Positions 1-23,200 of a stretch of DNA of 64,000 nucleotides are shown here, piece after piece (positions within the stretch are counted from its first letter, which is position 1; each line of letters begins with the position of its first letter). Location of the stretch: NCBI GenBank assembly GCA_964035545.1, contig OZ037768.1, positions 6,005,241 through 6,069,240 on the forward strand. Reading direction: 5' to 3'. A program made the translations under genes and the position numbers. The DNA is from Bugula neritina. Its lineage: Eukaryota; Bryozoa; Gymnolaemata; Cheilostomatida; Bugulidae. A model generated the notes under the pieces. The model saw only the letters and a list, made by a program, of their open reading frames with translations, was not told the DNA's origin and made no database searches.

Positions 1-380
1 TTAGATTTTATTTCTTTTTATAGCTTCAACATTGTTAGCTTCTTAATTAAGATATTGTAGTTGTATAATTAAATATGTTTAAGTCAGTTTGGATATGATG
101 TGAGTTGATGGTAACAAGTTTAAAACAAATACTAGTAAAAAATGTGTTCAGATTAAAAAGTAATTTCGCATCTAGTGAAATGCAGAGTGTGAGTATTCCC
201 AACAGTATTCCCTGTTATGAGTGGAATATGTAGACTACATTCTGGGACAGCCATGTTGGACTGCTTTTTAACCTGTTGATATATGAATGTAGTATATAGT
301 GTGTAACCTGATGATATATGGATGCAGTAGGTAGTATGATGTAGACTGTAGAGCGTATATACATGCTGGTTGTATTGCAG

Positions 381-1134
381 GTTGGAGATTTGACTTTATC
401 AGTTAAATGGGAAGGCAAGGTGAGACACTTTCCTATTGAAGCTAAGGAAGGCAACTTCTATAATATTGGTAAGAAATATTCTCAACAGAAGTATATATGT
501 GTATTATATCTATTATGGTTATTATAATGATGGATATTTGACTCTTGTTCTTCTTACACTTTTACAGAGTTATATAACTTTAAAATGTTGATGCATTTTG
601 CACATTGTAGTCTTCATTTATTTTCTGAAAAATATCGTTTTGTGTTATACCAAATTATGTAATATATTACGTTTGGTGAGATTAATATATAATCTTCCAT
701 CAATGTTCTGAGTTGTTGAAAAGGCATTTATATGTATGGGATGTTAAATTAGACGAGAAATTTATACCTTTACAGTAACATTATTAAATATTATGGTGCA
801 TTAAGAAGTAACATCCCTGTGCGAACCCCTGAGGGCAAGGTTTTTTTAGCGAGTTAAAGACTTGTTACTGTTGTAGCAAAGCAGCAATTAGAACTGAATA
901 CTCTTCCTAGCACCTATACATGAAAAGTATAAAATATTAAGATGCATCAATTGAAGTAACATTTGGTTTCCAGGGTTACAAGTAAACACAATTTGTATTG
1001 ATATGTGAATTATTTCAGGTAAGCACGACTTCAAAACGCTGCACGCCGTCATCTCTCACTACAGTAAGCATCCTCTCTTTTACTCTGAGTCTAATGACCC
1101 TGTCAAACTCAAGAATGCTGCCACAAAGACCTAG
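381..1134 (+). CDS. C-terminal part of an SH2-domain protein (5' exons outside window)
   Basis: Two exons are visible, 381..468 and 1019..1134. They are joined in phase 1 by a GT-AG intron (donor GTAAGA, acceptor TTTCAG) and end at TAG 1132-1134. Together they encode about 67 residues forming the second half of an SH2 domain: a beta strand LSVKW, then VRHFPIE, the FYNIG turn, the helix FKTLHAVISHYSKHPLF and a terminal VKLK strand. SH2 domains bind phosphotyrosine peptides in signalling adaptors and kinases. The protein ends about ten residues after the domain, so SH2 is its C-terminal domain, as in small adaptors. The half carrying the phosphotyrosine-binding arginine should lie in an exon upstream, which I could not find in bases 1-380. 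The spacing resembles DAPP1-like SH2 domains, but I cannot assign the family. The gene converges on the LRR gene. Confidence 0.85.
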
Positions 1135-1982
1135 TTCTGTAACACGCACAGCTCTCTGGCAGCTTTGCTGTTTCTACATTCATTAGATATTGATGTGACA
1201 TAATATTTCTGCGGCCATATTGTTTTTGCATTGAAGTAGTGCTACATTGAAAATTCATCATCAAATTTCATAATTTATAGTTGCGTTAGTTTGCCAAAAC
1301 ATATTGTACATATTTTCTTTAATCACACTATGTGCTTTGCTATGGACTAGTAAATCACAAAGTGTCAAATTCAAAAGCGTTTCCGCATGTAAATCATGTG
1401 CTAGAAACACGCTGCATACATAGCTAACTACTGACTACTGTATAAATATCCTCGGTATTGCTTTTAAATAACTTTTTCTCATTTTTATAGTTTGTACAAT
1501 ATAATGCTTTATTTCTATGCTTTGATTTTTGTAACTAAACCCTGGAGCTGGCTTCAGAGTTATACCTCATGCATGTATATTCCATAGCAGTGTATTGAGA
1601 TGACTTTACAATGATATAATATAGTTTTATATACATCATACATAATGATTGAAAATATATTCTGTTGTTTAATATTAAAATACTCTAGTATATCTTCAAG
1701 CTTTAACAAAACAAGCATAAATAAGTAGAAACACAATATTATATAAAAATATTATATGCTGTAACAACAAAGTGACTAGTATACTGTAATTAATATAAAC
1801 AAAAGTAAATGGAATAAGTGATGGTTTCATGTAATAACAAAAATAAGTGGCACATATTTTTTATTGCATAGCCCATTAATCAACAAGATGAAGGATTATG
1901 CTTTAGCGGGATTCATTAATATCTCCTGAAACTTTAATGATTGTATAATTTAATATTAGGAGTTGTTCACACCTGAAAAGTT
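1135..1982. other. Convergent intergenic region between SH2 gene and LRR gene
   Basis: AT-rich, with no convincing exon on either strand. It should hold the 3' UTRs of both converging genes. A minus-strand AATAAA (read as TTTATT at 1860-1865) lies about 120 bases beyond the LRR gene stop and is the likely poly(A) signal for that gene. I found no clear canonical signal for the SH2 gene. Confidence 0.5.
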
Positions 1983-10969
<8,987 letters not shown>

Positions 10970-13900
10970 TGCCAATGGAATGTATTTGAGGCTATTCAGC
11001 AGTGGTGAAAGTTTAGTTTTTTTTCAGAGTCTTATTACACTGCAACTAAAAACAAGCAATAAATAAGTTTAGCAGCTGAACTAAAAAGCATTATTTTACT
11101 TAAACCCTCTTTCTTGGATGCAAGATGTATATGTGTATAAGTTATTTTTAGATTAAGTTAAAAGTGTAAAATGTTCAACAAAAACCAATCATTGAGTATT
11201 ATATTTTTATGCAATAGATTAAAAAGTTAACAGCAAAATTATTTAGTTGTAACAAGCATTCTATAGCTTGTTGAAATGTTGATATAAGGTTGGGATTGCC
11301 TGGCCACTTACCTGGTGATCCCATCTTATTTCTTTGTGCTGCTAGTTGTAAGGTTAAAGCTGATCTGAGTAAGTTTTGCCTCGTTGCTAGTTTTTTTATA
11401 CTCATATGCCCTCATACTGCTATACAATAAGCTATGCCATGCAAGTCAAGTTATTACTATTAGTCATATTATACACACACACACACGTAGCTCCACATTG
11501 CAGACTATATGCTCACAGCTGGATAATTCATTTCCATTACATAACTAATAGCATTGGAATATTCCAAAGTATTGATTAGTATAAAGCATAAACCTTTCCC
11601 TTTAACACACGCAGGATTAGAAATCAGGGCTAATCAACTGCAGCCATTGATAGGTCAGTGCACTGAAGTTATTAGGCAAGTGAATAGAAATAACTAATCA
11701 ATATCAGTTTTCATTACACTTTCTATATGTTCAGAATTTTAAGAAAATTTAATAACATTTTATTGTGCACCAATTTATAGCATGAAAAATGCTTGCAAAT
11801 TGCACCTCAGTTTCGACAATGGAAATTAAATATATGTTGTTAAAAGTTTCATTTTGAGAGATGTTGCAGACCTATAAACTATATGTTATACAGTGTGATT
11901 GCTCATAGCACCATTGTGTTCATATAAACATTATATTGGTTTTTAAAGCAAAAGGAACCATTTTTATAAGCAATGTAAACATGCCTGCCATGTGAGAAAG
12001 AAGTTGCCTCCCTTTACTATTCACATCTAACAGTATAATAAGTGGAATTCAACTTTACACGTGAAGGGTGAAATAATTTATGACAATCTTAGATTCATAA
12101 TTTTTTTCAACATATTTTTATGCAATATTTCAATGAAGTTCAGACAACATTAATTGAAAACAGCTCTACCCAAGTGGGCTTACATTGAGCATAGCTACCA
12201 CCATTTTAAACAATTTACATCCAAACAACCATTTAGTTTACAAGAAAATCTCTATTTCAAACATGAAAATTTTGCTAGAAAAAAACTTTTGGCTGAAAAA
12301 TGTTACCATATTGTACAAAATGGAGAGCAAAATTCAATAATAATATTTTTTGCATGTCAATACAGACAACCATTAAGGAGTCTTTTAGTTGGTGCTGTAG
12401 TTTCTGCTAACAAAATTCTTATCTTCATAATAAAAAACAAAATAATAAATAGCTGCCAACAAACTTAAAAACCCAAATTTATTATAAGAAACAAGGCTAT
12501 TGTTTTACATAAGCAATCACTAGACTGCTGAATAATCATTTACCCCCCAACCATTCTTCTAGTGACAAGAGAGAGTAGTTAGCTATACTATAGATATCAT
12601 TGAGCCGCTATGGGTGGTAAATCTGCCCAGTCAAGACCTTTTGAAGTTAGGATGTTCTTTACAACATAAAGTATGCATTTCAGAGTTATCTTCCCTTTAT
12701 GAAATCTACTCGGTTATGTAGTTATCTCCACAGAACAACTTTGTGCCAATCAGCTTTTTGCATGGTAGCAAAGGCTACCAGAAGCACCTATACAAGATAT
12801 GCACAAGAAGAGTGCCACCATAGCTGCTCCATTCTGTATGTTTAGATGAGAACACAAACGGAGGGATGTGCAGAAGATGGAATATAGAATCACCCATATT
12901 TTACTGAATCAAATTTCTTAGCATAGTACCAAATGCTGCCAAAAGTACATGACACAAGTGTGACAAAAAGGAATTCTATAAAATCAAGTGCTACTCAAAG
13001 CAAATAGGAGTGGGAATATTAGTACAACTTTCAAGGGTTTGCAACTACCACTCACCATGACTGCTATCTTTGAAGTCATAGTTTTCAGAATATGCCTTTT
13101 TTCTATCATCTTTGGGAAATTATAAATTAGCATAAACCACTGTGAAATTTTGATATACTAAAATTGAGCTTTATTAAAATACTAAACAGAATATTTAACA
13201 AAGAATAGACTCACACAAGTACCTAACCTAATTGAAATTAGTTGGAAGAAAATTCATAATAATCTCAGAAATAAAAGCTCTTATAACATATACATCTGTT
13301 TTTAACATTCACACTACAACTGATCATTCATATAAATGAATTGCTTTTGAGAATCAAGAGAAAAAGTTAATAGGTATCAACTTTAGAGCTTTAAGTCATC
13401 TTTGAAAGAGAAAAGTTGTATGTAAAAACTTTTCACGGATTTGATTTAGTTTATCTTATGGAATATGCATTTGTAATTATTTTGATTTAATTTTCTAATT
13501 AGAAATTTAGAGGTAAAAAATATATATTTAAAGGCAAAAAATATTGAGCATTGCATAAGCCTGCATGCAGCCAAATGCGCACGGTACTAAAAGGTGGTAT
13601 ATAACTATCATATAAATAAAGTAAAAACAAACTTATTTTTCTGCAATAACTGCCCATGTTATAAAATATAACCACATATGTTGTCATTGTCAACAGCTAA
13701 ATAAATTACACTGAGCTCTACATATAAAACTCACATAATCACCATGAGATCTAATGCTGGCTTATGAAAGTCCCATGAGCCGTTGTCAGCAGTAAAATAT
13801 ACAATTCACAAGACTGTAAGGTGTAAGCAATGTTAACCATACAGTAGGAGTAAATATAACCTCTAGGCATCACTTCTCCGCCACTCCAAATCGGCATATT

Positions 13901-14276
13901 GTTGGTAAATGCTGGCTTCATCATTCACATTTGTTTCTATAATTTTTAGAAAAAAATCAGCTGAATGTTGAAAATGGTAGCTTTTTTAAAAATAATAAAA
14001 CATATTTTATCTGTTGGACTGCATGGTTGCATGACATTAGATATACTAGATATTATCCACCACCCAATATCCTGTTCTAATCCTGACCTTCCTTTTTATT
14101 TTAGACACTTTAATTTCAATAGCCTAGCTGCTAGTAAGGTTGAAAAAATGCAAAAAGCTGGAAATTCAATTCTGTTTATGATTTTTCTCCTCTGTAAGCT
14201 TCGTTTTCAATTATAATTAGGCCTACATAAATAACATCTACTAGCTACGATGTATAAAGCCAAATGTGAAACGAAC
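10970..14276. other. Intergenic region upstream of the LRR gene, downstream of helicase A
   Basis: About 3.3 kb of AT-rich DNA without a convincing exon on either strand. Open frames here (for example 12154-12468 on the plus strand) have no recognisable domain and match background composition. The right end carries the likely 3' UTR of helicase A. The left end must contain the LRR gene promoter, which I cannot pinpoint. A short (CA)n run lies at 11471-11485. Confidence 0.5.
14095..14100 (-). other. Putative poly(A) signal of MOV10-like helicase A
   Basis: Reads AATAAA on the minus strand (TTTATT on the plus), 177 bases beyond the stop codon of helicase A. It is the closest canonical hexamer I noticed; cleavage there is inferred. 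Confidence 0.35.
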
Positions 14277-17200
14277 TTAGATTAAGCATAGCAAATGTGT
14301 CAAAATACCATCTGAGTTGCTCCTGTTATTCAGTAATGAAAGCTGTTCCAGTTCTCTCATCATGTCTTCTATGTTGTCACTAGTTGCCATAGTCTCGAAG
14401 TTATCTGGTAGGGGGCAGCCCTTGTACCCACCGCCATCTTTGATATGCTTTATTAACCTATAAAGACGCCAAAAAGCTGCACACTTACTAATGACCAAAA
14501 TACTTCATCCAAACTCACTCGAATGTTAAGCATGAAGTGGAATAGTGAAGATGAGCTATCTTAGACGTGTTTTGCTGCTAGTGACCACAAAGTAATTTGC
14601 TTGTGATGAGCATTTCCATTGTATAAACCAGCCTTGGGCTTTCAGCAACTTATATAGCTTATTTGGAAACAAGCAAATGAAAACTTGCATCTACTGCATT
14701 GTATAGCATTCCTGTAAACAAGCCGAAGAATAAAATTACTGAAGTTACTTTTCCCTCCATAAAAATATATAATTGAGCTGGCAATGTATTCACTTCAGCA
14801 GAGCTTGTGTGGCATTTTCTCATTGTTTCACCTGGCATGTTTAGACATTTGTTCCAATCACATTTGCTATCGTGATTTTCACAAATATGTTTAGTCCTCC
14901 ATAAGTGAGTAAGAAAATATGTGTCTGTGATTTTCCTATTAGATGCAAGGATAGACTTACTTCCACCAGTTTCTATCTTGACAAAGGACATTTGGGTTGC
15001 CAATCACAATGAGTAAAGCTTTACTCCGTGTTACTGCCACATTAAATCTCTAAAATATAGATTTTATTAAACACTTAACCACTGTAATATAAAATGTGTA
15101 AGATAATGCTATCATACTCTTTTAAAATTATTTGCAAAATAAAATGTCCAGTTATTAAATATAAGAAGCATAACCTACGTCATGTTTTAAATGCAGCAAT
15201 TAATTTCAGTTAAATTGCAAATATGAATATAAACAATAACTTGAATGTTTGCAAACATTTTAAAAAAAGACTTTATATATCATCTAACAATTTTAATTTA
15301 TACCCAATCCATTTATTACAAATATTCAAAAGTACTGTTTAGACTTATTTGATCCACACGAAAAAAACTCGCGCTAGTTTAAAGCCCAAATCTGCATTAA
15401 AATTGTTTAAGCAGGCTATGAATCGCATACCGACAGTGATGCTGACAACATAGCTGCCAGTGGCGTAGAAAGAACTCCTATCATCTCCTATAGCATTTAA
15501 TTCATGGCACAGCACTACATGCTGTGCTAAATTAATGTAGATCAATAGATCACAGCTACTACCTGAAACTTAGTCTAAACTCACCATCACCAATTTTTTA
15601 CATATCTATAGATATTTTTGGATTTTCCACAAAGCTATTTATAGATACCTTTGGATTGCCCACAAAGCCAAGGTTGAACTTCCTGTCATGTTCTAGAGAC
15701 TCATCCTGACTCCTCACAGTGCTGATAATGATCACTTCTCTCTCATCTCCCTGGAACTTCTCCACAGAACCAACGGCAATCTTTTCATATTGCGTGGAGG
15801 TTACTCCTCTTTGATTTAACTTTAACTTCTTCATGGTGTCGACAATCTTTTTGACCTGAATCACCAGTTTTACAGTATATTGTTTATTATAACATATAAT
15901 TATAAACAATATTATATATGAAATGTGTAAACAACTAGATAAACTAACAACAAAGTGTCTAATTGAAGCCAAGAGTTATATCATATTGCTATAAAATCAT
16001 ATGATATAACTTACTAAACTTCTTCTATAAGCTGGAAACAGGAAAAAGCCCAAATGATATGATGATGGCATACTTTAGGGTACTTGTGATAAAATAAATG
16101 ATGCAATTCTATGCACATGCTTGATATACCCTACCTGTTGGTGGTAAGGAGAGATAACTCCAATCTGACGAGGTTCAACTCTAGGATTTTTACACTCCAT
16201 GAGCAACTGAACATAATGTCCTACCAAGTCAATTTCATTGGGATTGAACCAGGAAGGCGATGCTTTTTCTTGTTTTTCCTCACCAACTATTCCATGGAAT
16301 ATCATAGGAAAGCCTGGGGTTCCAAGTCCCTACAGGATGGTAACATTACTTGAAATACTGGAGGTAACCTACGAACGAATTTTTCACAACTATATTTTGC
16401 ATGATTATGCACACTACTTTTGCAACAAAGTTTTGCTTAGATCTGTTAGTGAAGCAATATATCATTTCAAGAGAGACAAAAGAGGGCAACATTAACGTCA
16501 ATGACTTATATTTAAATACTTGAACCAGTAACAGTGGTAGTAACACTGGCCAGTTATTGAAATGGTGTACACTACCTCCCATCGACAAAATCTTTCTCTT
16601 TGAAGTTGATCAGCAAACACCTGAAGCTCATTGTCATAAAACAGCTGGTTCGGAACTTTCAAGATGTCTGGATGTGATCTAAAGTTTTGCAGAAGTTTAG
16701 TGACATAGTTTGGGTTAAACTCCGGTGTGGTCTGATCTCTCTGGTACAGATTCTTGTTCATCAGCCTTTCTAGCAAACTAACTCCTATAATGTATATATT
16801 TTTGGCTCTTGGAATTAGTGCATGCAGCAGTGAAATAATTAAATGCTGGATTATACTACAGAGCCATTAGGTTTTACCTCTACTTATTTTATTCAAGTAA
16901 TTATATAAGAGGTTTGAAGGCATACAATTATTATATCTTGTAAATGAGTTCTACAACGATGTCAGGTTTAAGCTTCGTGACAGAGCAGCAACCTGGCCGC
17001 TTAGAAGAATTTAAAATTTTGAAAATCATGACTATTAGACAGAGAACTGAGACTGAGATAATGACAAATTTACCTAGACCGCCTTGAACTGCTACAGCAG
17101 ACCTAATAATAGGCCCAAGCTGCTTGGGATCCCCAGCCAATACCAATTGCCCATCTGGTCTTTTAAGGAGGTTGGCTATTGGTATGATAGTCTCAGGTTC

Positions 17201-20200
17201 AGTAGCATGTCCAGCCTCATCTATGAAGATGTGAGTGAAGTGACCATCTAATTCACCAGATACCAGTCTAAAAAGAGCAAAGCCTCATGACAGCAAATAT
17301 ATGTGCATGTGTGCAGTACAATGCAAGTTTTATTACAAATGACTGTCATGTAAGATTTCAAATGACATAAAATAATAGTCTTTTATAATACTAAAAGCCA
17401 TCAACAATTGATGCTATAATAAAAGAAATTTTTTAGACATTTGATAACAAAATTCTATAACATTAAAAGCTACCAACTTTAGTAAATTAACACATCTACT
17501 TTTATAATTAGTTGAAAAAAATATCTTATCTTATTGTAGTAGTAATAGACTAATAGTTACATGCAGACAAAAGTTACTAAATGATACTCTTTAAAGTTAC
17601 TAAATTACACATATGCCTCTAAGTTTCACATGATATCAATTGTCTATCAACTACAGCCCCCCCTTCCTCAGAGCTTGTATTTCTAAATATAAAAACCTAC
17701 CTTAGTACCTCAACAAAGTTTTAATGTAAAAGCTGAGTTTAAATTATACTTACCGACCAGCTGTCACTAGAGTGACAACAAGTATCCGTTTCTTCATCAA
17801 CTGCTCCTTGTTTGGAAAGTAGATCTTCTTATCTCCTCCTTTGAATGAGTGACTGAAATTGTCACTTCTGTAGTTGGAAACCTCCTTCACCTATAATATC
17901 AAGTTGAATAATTCAAAATAATTAACATGAGATTGTTATTAGGTAATACATGGAGCAAAAGCTATGTTCATTGCTGCAGGTTAACTATAGTTTGAGTACC
18001 AACCTGTATGCTCAGTCCATCAATTCAATTTACATAGGAAAAATTTTTTGTTGGTTGATATGATTCAAGATAACTGCAGGAAAATTTTAGTTTAGGGCAG
18101 AGTTAGCAATTTGTACTGCCACACTATTTGCACATAGCAATAGGCAGACACCATGAGTTTAAATTATATTAGAAACTAAATTAAATGTAAAACAAAAGCA
18201 TTTTATGTTCAAGTAACAAACTTTTTCAACATGTATAGTATACACCATAAATATGTTATTTAAATGAAAATACAAAAGAATCCATCGTTAGTCATTACCA
18301 TCTTTAGATGCATTGAGGTCACTGTGACGTTGTGGCTATGAAGTCAATAGTGGCATTTTATAATGAAAAAACTAATGTACAGTAGTTGACTGAATGCAAT
18401 GGCCTAAAAATTAAATTGAATCTTTACTATAAATTTATGTTATGTCTAGCCGATATATGCATCAAATTCAGGAGGTTATAAAGTGCATAACTAAAACAAT
18501 ATACAAAAATTCCCATATAAAAAATACCAAAAACTCTTAAAATCCAGTTGTGTATTGGTAATATAAAAGCTAATGGTGTGATAAGGACAGACCTCCTGCC
18601 TTTCAATAGCTGTGTATGTCCTAGACATAGCCTGCAATCTCATAATATCCTTCATGTCAATATGTTTCAATAGCTTTTCTGTAACCAAGTCCGCAGCAGC
18701 ATTTTGTGGAGCACAGGCCAGAATTTGAGAGCTTGGACATTCTCTGTACACCTGAAATACATCTGCAGCTTATGCAGTCAAGTTGCATTTAAAACTATTT
18801 GAGTATTCTTTGGGTCGCTGACCTAACATCATTTAGAATATTTCAGTATAAATTACATTCTAGTAAATTAAAGTAAATGTATCAATAGACAACCTAAACC
18901 GGGTTTAGATATATTCTTGTTAAATTTATTTGTAAGACTCATATATATAAAACGTGGCTGAAATAAACTACTTGAGTGCATATGAATGCACAGATACACA
19001 AATGTCCTGAAAAGATGTGATTAAGAAAGGGGACAATTCTCATTGGTTCTTGTACAATAATAATTTTCTATGATACCCTGGCTGCATAAATATACTATTT
19101 TGATTATTTATGAGTTAACAGCTACTATTCTTTAAACTTATAATACTCTTAAAATTAACTGTCTACACAGTAAAGCTGTCGGATATCACAATATTTTAGT
19201 ATTTCGCTCATATTATTTTTGATAACAGTTAAAATTATGTATCTGCACAGCAACAGAAAATTTTGCTGACTATTGAATATACCTGTTTGATGGCTTCAAC
19301 TAATGTTGTTGTTTTACCAGTTCCTGGAGGTCCAAATATGAGATAGGGGGCTGGACGAGACGTCCCTTTAACAATGTGCTGAACGGCCATCAACTGCTCT
19401 TTATTAGTTTCTATATCTTTAGTGAAAAGCCTGCAAAGAACAAAATTATCATTGAATTCATTATAAGGCAATGATTAAAATAATTTTAAATTTAAGTAAT
19501 AAACTTGCAGTGTGAACAGTATTAGTATTCATTTATATTTCTGATTGAAAAGTGCTCACCTTAAGCGCATGTCCAGGGGACTCTGAGATGACACGTTTGG
19601 CATCTTTTCTGCAACAGGAAACAGGATTTCTTTATAGGAGTCTGTCTTAGAGATGGCACGGTGTGCAACTTCTTGAGGCAACGGATTAATAAGAAACTGG
19701 ATTGTGTGTTTGGAGCCATTTATAAAGTTATCTCTAAATCTAAACAACAAAATGTATGGCAATTAGCAGAAGATAATGCAAATATGATTTTAATTTGTTC
19801 TAAAAATCTAAAAAAAGTCTAATTATTTATATCGCCTGTTTACTGATTGAGTACTCAGCAGCTTTCTAGACAGAGATAGCTAGTGAGCTGTTGTTGATTA
19901 TTTCTAGTCGCCATTAACAACAACTACTGATAAAACCAGAATTAAAATAGTGGAAGAATCTTACTTAGATGTTTTAAAACTAACACAAACGTAACAAATA
20001 TGGTAATAATGAGGAAGATTACCTCTTAGCAAAGCCAAGTGAAACGTCAAGCTGTAAAACATCATGAACATGACCTCTGTACTTTGTGGTTCCATCACTA
20101 GCTAAAAGACGATCTCCTCTCAGCACACTTGGGCGTTTCTCTGCTAGCCCGGGAACCTGAAAAAAATGTACAATCATATTTAGCTAGTCTTCAAAATTAA

Positions 20201-23200
20201 ACACTACAACTTAAACTAACTATACCAGGAATTGATTAAAATAACAGTGATTAACACTTCTTACAGGTAATGTAAGACGCATAAAAAGAACCCAGTTACT
20301 AGATAAACTTAAAAACAGTCATATATTATTATTATTATTATTATGTAACATAGTAGCTACATATAACTTACAGTCAAACGAATCAATCCAGTTCCTGCGT
20401 CTTTTCTCATTTGAGCATCTTCCATTGTATAGTATTCAATGTCTTTTTTCATCTGAAATTGCTCCAAATACAGCAAGTTGTTGAAGTGACTTCCATAAGT
20501 CCGAGGTGACAAGTCATTCATGTTCAAAGTCTCCCTGAATTGATAAACAACTACTACTATAGTGTGTGTGTGCGCGTGTGTGCACGTGTGCGCGCGTGGG
20601 CGTGTGCGCGTGTGCGCGTGTGGGTGTGCTGCGTAGCTATTAACAGTTTGAAAAACTGCAAATATTTAGATCTGAGTTATAAATTAATAAAGCTAATAAA
20701 CTTACAATATCTTGTCTCTTGGTAAATTAGATCTTATCAGCTCTTTTATATGCTGTGGGACAGGATATGGTTTTAGTTTTAAACTCATGACTAACTCACA
20801 GCTATTTCTGCAAAAAAAGTGTAAGTTTGTTAAGTAAATGTACCAGGTTTAATTACATTTCTTTAAGAATACTTTATAATAAGGCTTTTCTTCAGCACTT
20901 GATATTAGTACTTACTCAAATTCTGGCAAGAAATCGCTTTCTACTATAGGAAGCTTCATTTCCTTTAGTCTTGTAGGTTTGCGATAAGGTTCTGTTTGTT
21001 CATGCTCTAGATATAGCTGTGGGTTGTAAACACCGTTTGCCTCAATTTCTGACATTATTTCAAAAGAAATCCAGCTGTCTTTGCAAAAGCTGAATAGTAC
21101 TGGAACTTTTGCCCTTCCAGGAACAGTTAGTCGAATGTTTACCGTGACTCCGCAAATACCTGAAAAATAAATTTTTTTTCCAAATTACTAGGCCAAGCAA
21201 ATTTAGTCAAACAAAATTTAGAGCAAAAATCAAAAGCTATATCTCTTCTGCAAATAAAACTAAAGCTATAGCCTGCTACAACTTTCATAAATTAAGAATA
21301 AACTTTGCTACCTTGGGGCGGTATTTCTCTTGCTCCATCATTGCTGAGTATAACAGAAGGCATGTCATGTTTTAGCCTATAAGACTCAAGAATAACTGGT
21401 GAGGTTGAGGTGTTTGTTAGTTGCACCACTACATCTTTTGATTTCTTTAGAGCCAATACTACAGACTTTCCCCCAATAATCTCGACCTCAACACCATTCT
21501 TATTTTCCAGTAGCCGTTCCCTATGAGATGTATAAGTTGTGTGGTTTACATTTTACAAACTCAAAAGAGTTTGAATAGTTTTAATATACTTTGGTTTGGA
21601 ATAAGTATAGCCTTGCATAACAAAATCTCCATTATGCAATGTCACTGTACCAAAAATAATATCCTATTGACAGTTGCTTTGTTAGCATAAATTTAAACTT
21701 ATAATTCTTTAGAAAACCTTTGTATGCACTAAAAGACTATTTAGCATGGTCTACTAATTAATGTGGCCCATCAGTGCTTGACTGACTTGTGATTATTTAT
21801 AAAGCAATGTTGAAGATGGCAGTAAAGTTTAATTAGTAGTATGAAGCAACTTCCACAGATTAAAAATGGTGGAGAATGGTGAAAGGAAGTAGTATGAAGC
21901 AGCTAAGGGTCAAAGTTCACTTGCCTTCGTTCAGAATAACCAGGAGACTGCAGATTCTGCCTGTGCCTTTTTCCAGCAGTATGCTCTGCCTGTTGTGATG
22001 TTGGAATGCTGATGTTGCAGTGCTCACATCTCCACACATACTCAACTTCTGCATGCTTAAAAGCCTTTGCAACTGTATCAAACTCCCTAGTTTTGTCCTG
22101 TTTAATATGTTGCTCCACTTCCAGCCTGCTTGATGAGGCAAAATCGCAGTCAGAAAGAGGACATTGGTATTGATCAGTCGTCGAGTTCTGTAAATCAATA
22201 GAGTCGTACAGTGAAATAGGTTGGAAAGCGGAATGAATCATGAAATAATGGGTCTCAGCTAAACAATAGCATATGCAGTTTTAAACATGTATGTTAAGCT
22301 AAGCACATTTATGCCTTTATACTTTATAGAAGTAATAGCATTCTACTCACGGATATGTTTAAAAAAGTATTTTCAGTTTTATTGATGTGAGCCAAAGACT
22401 TTGTGTGTTCGGCGATGCCATGGAGACTTGGGAATCCCACGGCACACAACTGGCAGATGTAATAAACAGGAGGAGTTTGGTGTAAAGCTTTAATACTGGT
22501 TTTGAATAACACAATATCTTGGCCTGTCTTTGCAAAGTAGACCGGTTTGAAGGAGGCATCCCTATAATGAACTTTTACCAGCTGCCTTTCTTTCAAGCAA
22601 CCGAGAATATCTGAAGCATGAACTCGATCACTGTAATCAATATTTTAGTAGCAACAAAATGCAGCAGGAATACAATACAACATCATATTTACCAGCAAAA
22701 TCACAGTGTAGGCTATATCATCTATATGCAGTAACACTTTCCCAGAGCTGTGAAAATCTTCAAACGAATCAGTTTTTGACACTTAATGCTTTGAGTTAGG
22801 TGCAGTAATGGAGAAATAGAAAAATGCAAATATTCTGGAGAAGAAACGCAGCAAAAGAAATTGTCTGCTCATGTAACTTTCAAGTTACTTCTCAAACCAA
22901 AATGTTTAAAGAGGAATGAAAAACTTGGCTATGAAAGGTTCTTTGTTGCTGCACTTATAAATGAATATATTGTGGTACAGTTGATGGGCAGGTGCTATAG
23001 CATGCTGAAAGTCACGGGATTCTGCTATACAAATAGAATATTTCTTATAGAGTTGCGTTCTCCAATAAATATTACATTGTTCAAATAGCTACTTATTCTT
23101 AGATAGTTTGTATTCTGATACCAAAGTCCAAAGAACTGTAAATATACATTATTTATCATGTATCCTTCAATATAGTCGAACCAAAATAGTTTAAAAAGGA

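Noticed and set aside
12154-12468. 104-codon plus-strand frame in the region between LRR gene and helicase A
   Set aside because: Composition matches the AT-rich background, no recognisable domain and no convincing splice or poly(A) context.
15598-15972. Helicase A frame extending past exon 17 as [16 protein letters not shown]
   Set aside because: The extension is intron: the GTATCT donor at 15648 matches the exon end in B and C (GNPK), and the extra residues come from the duplicated donor segment.
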